Of a DNA stretch of 35,139 nucleotides, positions 1-9,148 are shown in pieces (the stretch's first letter is position 1; each line of letters opens with the position of its first letter). The notes beneath the pieces were generated by a model. The model was not told where the DNA came from. It was given only the letters and a program-made list of their open reading frames with translations, and did not search any database. Position numbers and translations under genes: made by a program. The stretch is from Lachnospiraceae bacterium (GTDB taxonomy: Bacteria; Bacillota; Clostridia; Lachnospirales; Lachnospiraceae), in the NCBI GenBank assembly GCA_028693705.1, contig JAQUUX010000033.1, forward strand, positions 1 to 35,139, given 5' to 3'.

Positions 1-31
1 CATCCAAGACTGCCTTTTTGTATGTTTTTCG

Positions 32-70
32 GTCACTTTGTGAGAAAGTGAAATGTCTCTCAAAGTGCCT
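32..70. repeat. Interrupted inverted repeat at the left edge
   Basis: Arms GG-CACTTTG-GAGA and TCTC-CAAAGTG-CC face each other across about ten bases, with single unpaired bases between the blocks. It lies just past the stop of the rlmD-like gene on the minus strand and could end that transcript, but no T-run follows the stem on that strand, so it is a poor Rho-independent terminator. It may instead be a dispersed palindromic repeat. The first 84 bases hold nothing else I recognise. Confidence 0.4.
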
Positions 71-84
71 AAAATCAAGGATTC

Positions 85-1542
85 TTACGAATTGGTCCGA
101 TGTAGTGCAACTATGGTTTCCACATGCACCGTCTGTGCAAACTGATCCACTGCCCTAACCATTTTCAGCTCATATCCGCCATCACAAAGGATCTTCAAAT
201 CTCTTGCCAGGGTAGCCGAGTCGCAGCTCACATAGACGATTTTCTCCGGTGCCATCTGTAGCATGGTTTCAAGACATTTTTCATCACAGCCTTTTCTGGG
301 CGGATCTACTACGATTACATCCGCAGTGGCTTTTCTGCCTGCTGCATTCTCTGCTTTATAAAATGCCGGGAGCACTTCTTCTGCTTTTCCTACGCTGAAT
401 TCTGCATTGGTGATACCATTTCGTTTGGCATTCTCTTTCGCATCTTCAATCGCCTGTGGGATGATCTCCACACCGTGAACAGAGCCTGCCTGTCCTGCCA
501 GGAATAGAGAAATGGTTCCAATACCACAGTACAGATCCCAAACAGTTTCCATGCCTGTCAGACCTGCATATTCCAAAGCCAGGCTATAGAGCTTCTCTGT
601 CTGTTCCGGATTTACCTGGTAAAAGGATAATGGAGAAATGGCAAAAGTCAGTTCTCTGTCCGTCCTGCTCCAATCGGTGCAGTTACGCACATGAATGGTA
701 TCCTGAATGGTATCGTCTCCCCAGAGGGTTCGGATTTTCTTTCCCATGATTACATTGGTACGTTCCGTGTTCTCTGACAGGGAAATACTTGTAATCTTTT
801 TTCGCTTCATTTCTGTTTTTTCTTCATTTAGTTTACATAACTTTTCTATCAGTTCTTCTTCTGCCGGAAGTTTCTTCCCGTTAATCACAACACATACCAT
901 GATCTGCCCAGAGGTAAATCCGGTACGAATCAGAACATGACGTACCAGGCCCTTTCCGGTTGCCTCATCATAAGCCGTTACTTTATTTTCCTTCATATAA
1001 GAAAGGACTGCTTCCAGGATTTCCTTATTCTCTGTTACACCCAGATAGCATTCTGTATTGGAAATAATAGTATGGCTGTGATTCGCATAAAAACCGGTAA
1101 TCAGATTTCCTTCTTTGTCTGTTCCCACGGGGAACTGGGCTTTATTCCGATAATGATAGGGCTTTTCCATGCCCACTACCGGCTCCATTACGGTGTCCAG
1201 CAATTCCTCTGAAAAACCGCCAATTCGCAACAGATTATTCCGTACTTTCTGGTTTTTAAATTCCAGCTGTTTTTCGTAAGAGAGTGCCTGTATCTGACAG
1301 CCTCCGCATTGTCTGTAGTAGCTGCATTTTGGCTCTATACGAAAAGGAGAAGGTGTGATCACCTTCTCTAATCTGGCATAGGCATAGTGTTTCTTTGCCT
1401 TCATGATTTTCGCTTCTACAGTATCTCCCATAACAGCGTCTTTGATAAACAGAGTAAAGCCATCGATCTTGCCGATGCCTTCTCCCTCTATACCAATATC
1501 TTCTATTGTTACGGTTACCGTATCATTTTTCTTATATTCCAT
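85..1542 (-). CDS. rlmD: 23S rRNA (uracil-5-)-methyltransferase, RlmD/RumA family
   Basis: This 485-residue protein is a SAM-dependent, iron-sulfur RNA m5U methyltransferase acting on 23S rRNA in the cytoplasm. It starts with a TRAM-like RNA-binding domain (about residues 1-65). The cluster ligands follow in CSYYRQCGGC, with a further Cys in NTECYLG. A class I methyltransferase core contains DLYCGIGTISLFLA (SAM loop), VVDPPRKGCDE, and VSCDSATLARDL with the catalytic Cys. The ATG is preceded by AGGA about seven bases upstream. The yhaM-like gene ends nine bases upstream, so the two are probably co-transcribed. Firmicutes often carry several RlmD/RlmCD paralogues, so the exact uridine modified (U1939, U747 or both) is inferred from the family and not visible here. 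Confidence 0.9.
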   Translation of the reverse strand: MEYKKNDTVTVTIEDIGIEGEGIGKIDGFTLFIKDAVMGDTVEAKIMKAKKHYAYARLEKVITPSPFRIEPKCSYYRQCGGCQIQALSYEKQLEFKNQKVRNNLLRIGGFSEELLDTVMEPVVGMEKPYHYRNKAQFPVGTDKEGNLITGFYANHSHTIISNTECYLGVTENKEILEAVLSYMKENKVTAYDEATGKGLVRHVLIRTGFTSGQIMVCVVINGKKLPAEEELIEKLCKLNEEKTEMKRKKITSISLSENTERTNVIMGKKIRTLWGDDTIQDTIHVRNCTDWSRTDRELTFAISPLSFYQVNPEQTEKLYSLALEYAGLTGMETVWDLYCGIGTISLFLAGQAGSVHGVEIIPQAIEDAKENAKRNGITNAEFSVGKAEEVLPAFYKAENAAGRKATADVIVVDPPRKGCDEKCLETMLQMAPEKIVYVSCDSATLARDLKILCDGGYELKMVRAVDQFAQTVHVETIVALHRTNS

Positions 1543-1551
1543 AGATTTATC

Positions 1552-2496
1552 CTATTCCATCTTTGTCATAATCAGGTTGGATTCCATCAGACGGTTGTAA
1601 CCAAGCCAGCCTGTATCCGTTGCATTGTTCAGGATTTCCTTAAAGGTTTCCATCTTGGCATCTGTATTATCTGCAAAATTCAGTGCTACCGCTTCCATGA
1701 TAGCAGGCTTCTTTGGTGAGCCGTATTCCAATTCCCCATGATGTGACAGGATGCAATGCTTTAACTCTCCTGCCAAAACCTTTGGGAATCCGTCAATATT
1801 TTTTATCTTTTCAGAAATCATCTCTGTACCCATGACGATATGACCCAGGAAATTTCCTTCATCAGTATAATCATTTTCCGGGAATAAAGATAATTCCTTC
1901 GTTTTTCCAATATCATGACAGATTGCAGAAGTGATCAGCAAATCTCTTTTTAACATAGGGTATGCATGGGAATAATAATCACATAATTTGGTAACACCCA
2001 GGGTATGCTCTAACAAACCGCCTACGAAACCATGATGTACTGCTTTAGCTGCAGAGGACATACGGAATTTCTTTACAAAAGCTTCATCTTTTACAAAAAA
2101 GTCTTCCAACAGGGTATGTAAATATTTGTTTTCCACACTGGCAATGAAATCCAGTAATTCTTTAAACATAACATCGTTATCTTTTTCACTGACCGGCAGA
2201 TAATCTGCAGGATCACATTCGCCCTCTTTGCAGAGGCGGATACGCTTTACATTAACCTGCAACGCACCCTGGAAGTTATTTACTTCCCCATATACTTCAA
2301 TGTAATCCAATGTGGAGAAATCATCAATTCCCGCACTGTTTGGATCCCAGATTTTAGCATCAATAGTACCTGTTTTATCCTGCAGGATCACATTGTCATA
2401 TGGCTTGCCATTTTTGGTAATTGCTGAGTTTTTGTTTTTGCAGAGATAGATGTCGAAGACACGATCTCCTTCTTTATAATCTTTGATGTATTTCAT
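1552..2496 (-). CDS. yhaM: 3'-5' exoribonuclease of the YhaM family (OB-fold plus HD domain)
   Basis: The 314-residue product matches the YhaM layout. An N-terminal OB-fold (about residues 10-95, with ILQDKTGTIDAKIWD) is expected to bind single-stranded nucleic acid. A metal-dependent HD domain follows, with HHGFVGGLLEHTLGV, AICHDIGKTKEL and LSHHGELEYGSPKKP supplying His and Asp ligands. B. subtilis YhaM is of similar length (about 314 residues) and degrades short RNA from the 3' end in the cytoplasm. The ATG is preceded by AGGAAAGG. It sits between the htrA-like gene (45 bases upstream) and rlmD (nine bases downstream) on the same strand, which suggests one transcript. Confidence 0.88.
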   Translation of the reverse strand: MKYIKDYKEGDRVFDIYLCKNKNSAITKNGKPYDNVILQDKTGTIDAKIWDPNSAGIDDFSTLDYIEVYGEVNNFQGALQVNVKRIRLCKEGECDPADYLPVSEKDNDVMFKELLDFIASVENKYLHTLLEDFFVKDEAFVKKFRMSSAAKAVHHGFVGGLLEHTLGVTKLCDYYSHAYPMLKRDLLITSAICHDIGKTKELSLFPENDYTDEGNFLGHIVMGTEMISEKIKNIDGFPKVLAGELKHCILSHHGELEYGSPKKPAIMEAVALNFADNTDAKMETFKEILNNATDTGWLGYNRLMESNLIMTKME

Positions 2497-2541
2497 AGTT
2501 ACCCTTTCCTGAAGTCTTTTATTTTTTTAATTTATTTTTAA

Positions 2542-3891
2542 TTACTTTAATGTCACATCACAAGTGATTTCCCGGTAATCATTCTGCCCCTGTCTTTCAA
2601 TGGTCAGGGTATGTGTCGTTCCCGGAGTTTGTTCCATCATGGCATTAGTAAAGTCCTTATATTTCAAAATCTCCGTTTCATCAAATTTCACAATGATATC
2701 GCCGCTTTGAATACCGGCTGTCATAGCAGGAGAATCCATCACAATGCCTGTTACATAGGCACCATAGGGCACCCGTAATCTGGAGTGTGCATCGGCAGTT
2801 ACATCGGTTCCGTTAATACCCAGATATGCTACAGGAATACCGTTGGACATTTTTTCGATGATTTTCTTTAATTCATTAATGCCCAATGCTGTTATGGCAT
2901 TTTGCGAATCACTGGGTGAATAAGCATTGTTGATCATGCCTACCATCTGCCCTGATAAATTGATCAAAATACCACTGGCATTTTGACTGCCATAGATATC
3001 TGTTGTTACCAGCTTATAGTTCACATCTGCCATTGTCACTATGGAATCTGCGGAAGTAACCACTCCATAACATATTGAAGAACTGGTTCCCATAGGAGAT
3101 CCGATCGCAATAACCGGCTTGCCTGTCAAATAGGAATATTCTGAATTACCCAGAGTAACTACCGGCAATTTACTTTGAAGATCCGACGACAGATCCGAAT
3201 GCGCAATTGCTACAATTGCATATCCTGTATTTTCATCCTGTCTTTTTACTGAGCCGCTTGCTGTTGCCCCGTTGAAAAAAGTTATCTGGATTTCTTCTGC
3301 ATCAGTAATCGCAGATTCATTTGCCAGTATCAGAAGTTCCACTCCGTTGTCCGCAATTATAACACCTGATGACTGACCCTTGCTCTCATAGGTATTATCA
3401 AACCAGTCCTTATCGGAACTCACTCCTGTTACTGTTACCATGGACTGCGCTGTGGTATTCGCCAGGCTGCTTAAGGAATCATACATCTGGGCATAGCTTC
3501 CCACATCCAGATCCACATCTGCATTGGATAAGATCTGTTGAATCTGTTCTATCTGCTCATTTTCCAGGGTAGCATCTTCTGTGCCTACCATATCTTCCGG
3601 CAGCATCTCCTGTTCCTCTTCCGGAAACTCTACTGTTCCTGCTGTTTCCTCCGGATAGAGCCAGTTGCTGATCACCGGTTCTAACAATAGAAAAGTAAGA
3701 CATGCCACGATACTAAACACTACCGCCATTGCTGCTGTGATCAAGGTCTTGCGTGCCAGTTTCTTTTTATTCACAGGTCTCTGTTTAATGGTCTCCCGCA
3801 TAAACTCCGTGCTTTGATCCTGCACAACCTGTGTTTCTTTGATGGAATCCTGTAAATTAGTATCAGTTTTCCCTGATTTATTTTCGTCCAT
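2542..3891 (-). CDS. Membrane-anchored HtrA/DegP-like protein with PDZ domain, catalytic triad apparently lost
   Basis: The 449-residue protein has a charged cytoplasmic N-terminus, one membrane segment (about 48-70), a Glu-rich linker, a trypsin-like domain (about 140-345) and a C-terminal PDZ domain (about 355-445, with SPAMTAGIQSGDIIVKFD). In active HtrA proteases the triad sits in NNHV, TDLAV and GNSGGP. Here the matching stretches read LANESAI (His to Ser193), NTGYAIV (Asp to Gly223) and SQNASGIL (Ser to Ala305). The fold landmarks remain (SSGVI, VVTLGNS, VIAIGSPMG, ITALGI), so it looks like an intact pseudoprotease, perhaps a PDZ-based adaptor or sensor outside the membrane. The ATG has GAGGTG eight bases upstream. 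It diverges from mutS2 across 107 bases. The alignment was made by eye; Ser306 is one place away from the nucleophile position. Confidence 0.85.
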   Translation of the reverse strand: MDENKSGKTDTNLQDSIKETQVVQDQSTEFMRETIKQRPVNKKKLARKTLITAAMAVVFSIVACLTFLLLEPVISNWLYPEETAGTVEFPEEEQEMLPEDMVGTEDATLENEQIEQIQQILSNADVDLDVGSYAQMYDSLSSLANTTAQSMVTVTGVSSDKDWFDNTYESKGQSSGVIIADNGVELLILANESAITDAEEIQITFFNGATASGSVKRQDENTGYAIVAIAHSDLSSDLQSKLPVVTLGNSEYSYLTGKPVIAIGSPMGTSSSICYGVVTSADSIVTMADVNYKLVTTDIYGSQNASGILINLSGQMVGMINNAYSPSDSQNAITALGINELKKIIEKMSNGIPVAYLGINGTDVTADAHSRLRVPYGAYVTGIVMDSPAMTAGIQSGDIIVKFDETEILKYKDFTNAMMEQTPGTTHTLTIERQGQNDYREITCDVTLK

Positions 3892-3980
3892 ATTGATTGC
3901 ACCTCATCTGTTCAAGTATATCTCACAGCCACTTTCTTGTAAAGAAAACTCCCCGCGCTTCATAGTATTTTAAGGAATTC

Positions 3981-3998
3981 TATGCTATCATATTAGCT
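3981..3998 (+). promoter_or_regulatory. Putative -10 element directly before mutS2 (leaderless-type start)
   Basis: TATCAT at 3986-3991 ends seven bases before the mutS2 ATG, so transcription would begin at or next to the start codon. No Shine-Dalgarno lies in the usual window; the nearest purine run, AAGGA, is more than 20 bases upstream. The -35 region is weak. An in-frame stop (TAG at 3963) and no alternative start codon upstream rule out a longer gene. Confidence 0.4.
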
Positions 3999-6401
3999 AT
4001 GAATAATAAAGTTTTTCAAACATTGGAATTTCACAAAATATTAAACAAACTTGCAGAAAAAGCTTCTTCTGAACCGGGCAGAAAACTCTGTCTGGAGCTG
4101 CGACCATCCACTTCCCTGGAAGAAATCGAACTGGCTGGCAGAGAAACCGAAGACGCATTGAATCGTATTCTAAAAAAGGGCAATACAGATTTTGGCAGTA
4201 ACAGAGAACTGGGTCCCTGCCTAAGATCACTGGAAATCGGCAGTACACTCTCAATTACTGAACTGCTGCATATTGCACGACTTTTGGAAAATGCAGCGCG
4301 TATCAAGTCCTACGGCAAGACCAAAGCTTCCAGACCGGGAACCAATGCCCTTCCCATTGAGGAGGATCTGACAAGGGACTCGCTGGATGATTATTTTGAT
4401 GCATTAGAACCTTTGACTCCACTGGCAAATGAAATCCGTCGCTGTATTATCTCAGAAGATGAGATCAGTGATGATGCTTCTGCTAATCTGAAGCATATTC
4501 GTCGCAGTATGATGATTACAAATGACCGCATTCATACCGAGCTGACTAACATGGTAAATTCTTCCCGCAATTATTTGCAGGAGGCTGTGATTACCATGCG
4601 AAACAACCGGTACTGTATTCCGGTAAAAGCAGAATATAAAACACAGATTTCCGGCATGATACACGACCAGTCCGCTACCGGTTCTACTTTATTTATTGAA
4701 CCGGCTTCTGTAGTCAATCTGAATAACCAGTTAAAAGAACTTTCTTTACAGGAACAGGACGAAATCGAAGTAATTTTACAGGATCTCAGCTCCAGAACCG
4801 CTGTTCATACAGAGGAAATCCAGGAGAACCAGAAATTAATGACCCGTCTGGACTTTATCTTTGCAAAGGGTGCTCTGGCATTGGAGCAAAATGCCACCAA
4901 ACCCATTTTCAATACGGATCATTATATTAATATTCGTAAGGGCAGACATCCGTTATTGGATAAGCACAAGGTCGTACCAATTGATATTAACTTAGGTAAA
5001 GATTTTGATCTGTTAGTAATTACGGGTCCCAACACCGGTGGTAAAACTGTTTCTCTGAAAACGGTGGGCTTATTTACCCTAATGGGACAATCCGGTTTGC
5101 ATATTCCTGCATTGGATCGTTCTGAGCTTTCTATTTTTACAGAGGTTTATGCTGATATTGGCGATGAGCAGAGTATTGAGCTGAGCTTATCCACTTTCTC
5201 TTCCCATATGACCAGTATTGTAAACATTTTACAGCATGCAGATGCAGATTCTCTCTGCCTGTTTGATGAATTAAATGCAGGTACCGATCCTACAGAGGGC
5301 GCAGCACTAGCAATTGCTATTTTAAATTATCTTCATGACCGCGGGATCCGTACCATGGCCACCACCCATTACAGTGAATTAAAGGTATATGCCTTGACTA
5401 CTCCCTTTGTGGAAAACGCCTGCTGTGAATTTAATGTGGAAACCCTGCAGCCTACCTACAAGCTGTTAATTGGTATCCCCGGTAAAAGTAATGCTTTTGC
5501 CATTTCCAAAAAGCTGGGGCTTTCTGATGATATTATCCAGTCTGCCCGGATACAGATTGATGAAGACAAGAAAAGTTTTGAAGATTTACTTACTGACCTG
5601 GAAAAAAGCCGCCTGACTATTGAGAAGGAACAGGCGGAAATTGATGAATACAAACGAGAAGTAGAAACTCTGAAAAAACAGCTGGAAGAAAAGAAGCAGA
5701 AGCTGGATGCCTCCAAGGATCGTATTCTCAGAGAGGCCAATGAAGAAGCACGCCAGATTTTACAAGACGCAAAGGACGTGGCAGATGATACCATCCGAGC
5801 TTTTCAGAAGCTTGGTCCCAACGCCTCTATTCAGGATCTGGAGAAAAATCGTCAGAAGGTTCGTAATAAGATCAATGAAAAGAACAGCAAGCTTTCTGTT
5901 CAGGCTGCAAAACCAACGCACCCTATCTTAAAGCCGGATCAATTGCAACTGGGTGACAGTGTAAAAGTAGTAACTATGGGATTAAAAGGAACTGTTTCTT
6001 CCAAACCGGATGCAAAAGGCAATATGTTCGTACAATGCGGTATCATCCGTTCCCAGGTCAACATCAAGGATCTGGTATTACTGCAGGATAACGTCATTAC
6101 CGGTCCTTCCTATAAGCAAAGCAGTGCCGGTAAGATGAAGATGTCCAAATCTCTTTCCGTCTCCACCGAAATCAATTTGATTGGGAAGACTGTAGATGAA
6201 GCACTTTCTCTATTGGATAAATATTTAGACGACGCTTACCTGGCACATCTGCCCAGTGTCCGTATCGTTCACGGAAAAGGAAGCGGTATCTTAAGAAATG
6301 CTGTACAAAAGCAATTAAAGAAAACAAAATACGTGAAGTCCTATCGTCTTGGGGAATACGGAGAAGGTGACGCAGGTGTCACAATTGCAGAATTTAAGTA
6401 G
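3999..6401 (+). CDS. mutS2: MutS2 family ATPase with Smr domain
   Basis: The 800-residue protein has full MutS2 length. It carries the MutS-like core and ATPase with Walker A GPNTGGKT (343-350), Walker B LCLFDELNAGTDP and TTHYSEL, then a long charged coiled coil (about 510-620), a KOW-like linker, and a C-terminal Smr domain (about 725-800). MutS2 suppresses recombination and, in Bacillus, acts as a ribosome collision sensor that splits stalled ribosomes. The Smr domain keeps HGKGSG, but the position usually reading LDLR is INLIG, so the nuclease Asp and Arg are missing. This favours the non-nucleolytic role, although related clostridial proteins may share the change. No ribosome site is visible before the ATG. 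Confidence 0.95.
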   Translation: MNNKVFQTLEFHKILNKLAEKASSEPGRKLCLELRPSTSLEEIELAGRETEDALNRILKKGNTDFGSNRELGPCLRSLEIGSTLSITELLHIARLLENAARIKSYGKTKASRPGTNALPIEEDLTRDSLDDYFDALEPLTPLANEIRRCIISEDEISDDASANLKHIRRSMMITNDRIHTELTNMVNSSRNYLQEAVITMRNNRYCIPVKAEYKTQISGMIHDQSATGSTLFIEPASVVNLNNQLKELSLQEQDEIEVILQDLSSRTAVHTEEIQENQKLMTRLDFIFAKGALALEQNATKPIFNTDHYINIRKGRHPLLDKHKVVPIDINLGKDFDLLVITGPNTGGKTVSLKTVGLFTLMGQSGLHIPALDRSELSIFTEVYADIGDEQSIELSLSTFSSHMTSIVNILQHADADSLCLFDELNAGTDPTEGAALAIAILNYLHDRGIRTMATTHYSELKVYALTTPFVENACCEFNVETLQPTYKLLIGIPGKSNAFAISKKLGLSDDIIQSARIQIDEDKKSFEDLLTDLEKSRLTIEKEQAEIDEYKREVETLKKQLEEKKQKLDASKDRILREANEEARQILQDAKDVADDTIRAFQKLGPNASIQDLEKNRQKVRNKINEKNSKLSVQAAKPTHPILKPDQLQLGDSVKVVTMGLKGTVSSKPDAKGNMFVQCGIIRSQVNIKDLVLLQDNVITGPSYKQSSAGKMKMSKSLSVSTEINLIGKTVDEALSLLDKYLDDAYLAHLPSVRIVHGKGSGILRNAVQKQLKKTKYVKSYRLGEYGEGDAGVTIAEFK

Positions 6402-6481
6402 CTACTCTATCCGAAGCCACTCACAAAATTCAAATAATCGCTCCATTCGGAGCCAATCTGGAAGTTTTATTGGAGGTATAC

Positions 6482-7180
6482 ATGGTCGCAAAACAGAAAA
6501 TTTTAATCGTAGATGATGACAACAACATAGCTGAATTGATCTCTCTTTATCTGACCAAAGAATGCTTTGAAACCAAAATCGTAAATGACGGGGAATCTGC
6601 TTTAGCCTCTTTAGATGATTTCAAACCCAATTTGATTTTACTGGATCTGATGTTACCCGGTATTGACGGTTATCAGGTCTGCCGTGAGATTCGTACCAAA
6701 AATCAGGTTCCTATCATCATGCTCTCTGCCAAGGGTGAGATCTTTGACAAGGTATTGGGACTTGAACTGGGTGCTGATGACTATATGGAAAAGCCTTTTG
6801 ACTCCAAAGAACTGGTTGCCAGAGCCAAGGCAGTGCTTCGTCGTTACAAGACCACTGCACCACAGGCAGATACTCCTGCCGTCGATCGTGTGGAGTATCC
6901 GGATCTGATTATAAACCGTACCGATTATTCTGTTGTTTATATGGGTAAAATTGTGGAGATGCCTCCAAAGGAACTGGAATTATTATATTTCCTGGCGTCA
7001 TCGCCTAACCATGTTTTCACAAGAGAACAGCTCTTAGATCAGATCTGGGGCTATGAATACATCGGGGATACCCGTACTGTTGACGTGCATATAAAAAGAC
7101 TTAGAGAAAAAATAAAGGATCATGACTCCTGGAAATTATCTACCATTTGGGGAATTGGTTATAAATTTGAGGTGCGATAA
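6482..7180 (+). CDS. OmpR/PhoB-family response regulator
   Basis: The 232-residue regulator has a receiver domain (about 5-118) with the acidic pocket VDDD (11-13), phospho-acceptor Asp55 in LLDLMLPGIDG, Ser82 and Lys104. A winged-helix DNA-binding domain follows (about 135-230) with PPKELELLYFL, TREQLLDQIWG and RTVDVHIKRLREKI. I chose ATG 6482 because GGAGG at 6472-6476 is five bases before it; a TTG twelve bases upstream overlaps the ribosome site. The kinase gene follows with no gap, so the two form a two-component pair. A short GCTCC/GGAGC hairpin at 6440-6453 lies between mutS2 and this gene. The stimulus is not evident. Confidence 0.92.
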   Translation: MVAKQKILIVDDDNNIAELISLYLTKECFETKIVNDGESALASLDDFKPNLILLDLMLPGIDGYQVCREIRTKNQVPIIMLSAKGEIFDKVLGLELGADDYMEKPFDSKELVARAKAVLRRYKTTAPQADTPAVDRVEYPDLIINRTDYSVVYMGKIVEMPPKELELLYFLASSPNHVFTREQLLDQIWGYEYIGDTRTVDVHIKRLREKIKDHDSWKLSTIWGIGYKFEVR

Positions 7181-8614
7181 TTGAAAAAAACGCTCTATCT
7201 GAAATTTTTACTTGCCTATCTGATTTTTGGTTTCTTTGGATTTGTCATAGTTTCTACTTTTGTCCACGGCATGACAACAGACCATCTGAAACGTGAGAAA
7301 GCAGAAAGCCTGTATAAGGAAGCAACTTTGATCGCCAATACCTATGCTTCCGATTTATATAATAATAAAATATCCCTGGAAACTGTAGAAAGTCAGATGA
7401 ACGCTCTGGACACCTATCTGTCTGCATCCATCTGGATCATCAATCCCTCCGGACGTATTGTATTAGATTCTTCTACGCCAATCGACATTGATACGCCTGT
7501 CATGGTGGAAAATTTTGACTCTACGATTACAGCTGACTCCTACTATGCCATCGGAACCTTTTTTGATTCTTTCGATGAGGATATGCTAAGTGTATTTGCT
7601 CCGATTACAGCCAATTATAAGGTACAGGGATATGTAGTCATCCACTACCCGGTTCTTGCTCTTGAGGAAACCGCCAATAGTATGATCAACATTTCCTATA
7701 CTATGCTGTGTATTTTATTTTTACTGTCTCTGATTATTTTGATTTTCTTTACCGAAATGGTTTATATCCCTCTGCGGAAGATCACAGTTGCCACCGAGCA
7801 ATATGCCACAGGTAATATGCATTATGAATTCCAGGTGGAGAGTGAAGATGAGATGGGTTATCTGGCTGCTTCCCTAAACTATATGGCAAGCGAAATCGCC
7901 AGAACTGAAGACAATCAAAAGAAATTCATTGCCAATGTCTCCCATGATTTCCGTTCTCCCTTAACCTCTATTCACGGTTATTTGGAAGCCATGCTGGATG
8001 GCACGATTCCGCCGGAGCAGCACGAAAAGTATATTGGCATTGTATTAAATGAAACGGAGCGTCTGACCAAGCTTACTAACAGCCTTCTGACCCTGAACAA
8101 TCTGAATGTGAAGGGTGTTATGCTGGATAAGACTGATTTTGATATCAATAAAGTAATCCGAAATACTGCTGCTTCTTTCGAAGGCACCTGTAAGAGAAAG
8201 ACTATTGCTATTGAGCTGGTTCTGTCCGGACAAACCATGTTTGTCACCGCCGATGAAACAAAAATCCAGCAGGTCTTATACAACCTGCTGGATAACGCAA
8301 TTAAGTTCAGTCACCAGGACTCTATCATTAAGTTAGAAACCATGGAAAAGGGAAACAAACTTTTTGTATCCGTAAAGGACCACGGTATCGGTATTCCTAA
8401 GGATGACCTGAAAATGATCTGGGAACGTTTTTATAAATCCGATTTATCCCGTGGTAAGGATAAAAAAGGAACCGGCTTGGGACTTTCCATTACTAAAGAG
8501 ATCATCAATGCCCACAATGAACATATTAATGTCATCAGTACAGAAGGCGTTGGAACCGAATTTATCTTTTCTTTACCCAAATCTAAATTAAATGATGCTA
8601 ACGATGATATTTAA
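7181..8614 (+). CDS. Sensor histidine kinase, HAMP-HisKA-HATPase type
   Basis: The 477-residue kinase has membrane segments at about 8-30 and 168-191 enclosing a roughly 135-residue extracellular sensor region, then HAMP (about 192-240), a HisKA domain with phospho-accepting His255 in NVSHDFRSPLTSIHGY, and an ATPase domain with N-box YNLLDNAIKFS, G1 KDHGIGIP and G2 GTGLGLSI. It starts at TTG directly after the regulator's TAA; GAGGTG within the end of the regulator gene is a good ribosome site and supports this uncommon start. Its stop shares TTAA with the stop of the convergent trmL gene. The sensor domain gives no clue to the ligand. Confidence 0.92.
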   Translation: MKKTLYLKFLLAYLIFGFFGFVIVSTFVHGMTTDHLKREKAESLYKEATLIANTYASDLYNNKISLETVESQMNALDTYLSASIWIINPSGRIVLDSSTPIDIDTPVMVENFDSTITADSYYAIGTFFDSFDEDMLSVFAPITANYKVQGYVVIHYPVLALEETANSMINISYTMLCILFLLSLIILIFFTEMVYIPLRKITVATEQYATGNMHYEFQVESEDEMGYLAASLNYMASEIARTEDNQKKFIANVSHDFRSPLTSIHGYLEAMLDGTIPPEQHEKYIGIVLNETERLTKLTNSLLTLNNLNVKGVMLDKTDFDINKVIRNTAASFEGTCKRKTIAIELVLSGQTMFVTADETKIQQVLYNLLDNAIKFSHQDSIIKLETMEKGNKLFVSVKDHGIGIPKDDLKMIWERFYKSDLSRGKDKKGTGLGLSITKEIINAHNEHINVISTEGVGTEFIFSLPKSKLNDANDDI

Positions 8615-9111
8615 GCTTCGTCCTTCCAATGCAGTCTGTGAAGTTCTCCCTCTAACTGCATGCTTTCAAAGTTCTGCTGTCTAAGTGCCTCATATAGTAC
8701 AATGGCAACAGAATTTGAAAGATTCAAGGAACGAATCGTTGGCAGCATGGGGATTCTGATACAGGTATCCTCATTATCTACCAAAATCTCTTCCGGAATA
8801 CCGGCACTTTCCTTGCCAAACATAATAAAATCATCAGGTCCGAACTTTACATCAGTGTAGCTGTGCTTTGCTTTGGTAGTAGCCATCCATATTTTTGCGC
8901 CCGGATGTTTTTCCTGAAAATCTGCATAGTTTACATAACGTGACACATCTAAATGCTGCCAGTAATCCATGCCGGCTCGCTTGATTTCCTTTTCATTCAG
9001 ACGAAACCCCAGAGGCTCGATTAAATGTAAGCTTGTACCTGTAGCCACGCAGGTTCGACCAATATTTCCTGTATTTGCCGGTATCTCCGGCTGGTGTAAT
9101 ATAATGTGCAT
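8611..9111 (-). CDS. trmL: tRNA (cytidine/uridine-34-2'-O)-methyltransferase TrmL (SpoU family)
   Basis: The 166-residue protein is a single-domain SPOUT methyltransferase that modifies the ribose of wobble base 34 in tRNA-Leu isoacceptors. The start MHIILHQPEIPANTGNIGRTC is the family signature, and the knot motifs are MFGKESAGIPEEIL and IRIPMLPTIRSLNLSNSVAIVLYEALRQ. Length fits TrmL/YibK. It follows the aminotransferase gene by 37 bases and is probably the last gene of that minus-strand run. The ribosome site (GGGTAG) is modest. Its stop overlaps the kinase stop by four bases with no terminator between. Confidence 0.92.
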   Translation of the reverse strand: MHIILHQPEIPANTGNIGRTCVATGTSLHLIEPLGFRLNEKEIKRAGMDYWQHLDVSRYVNYADFQEKHPGAKIWMATTKAKHSYTDVKFGPDDFIMFGKESAGIPEEILVDNEDTCIRIPMLPTIRSLNLSNSVAIVLYEALRQQNFESMQLEGELHRLHWKDEA

Positions 9112-9148
9112 GATTTCTACCCGTTTCTAATACTTTTTCTTTCTGGTT

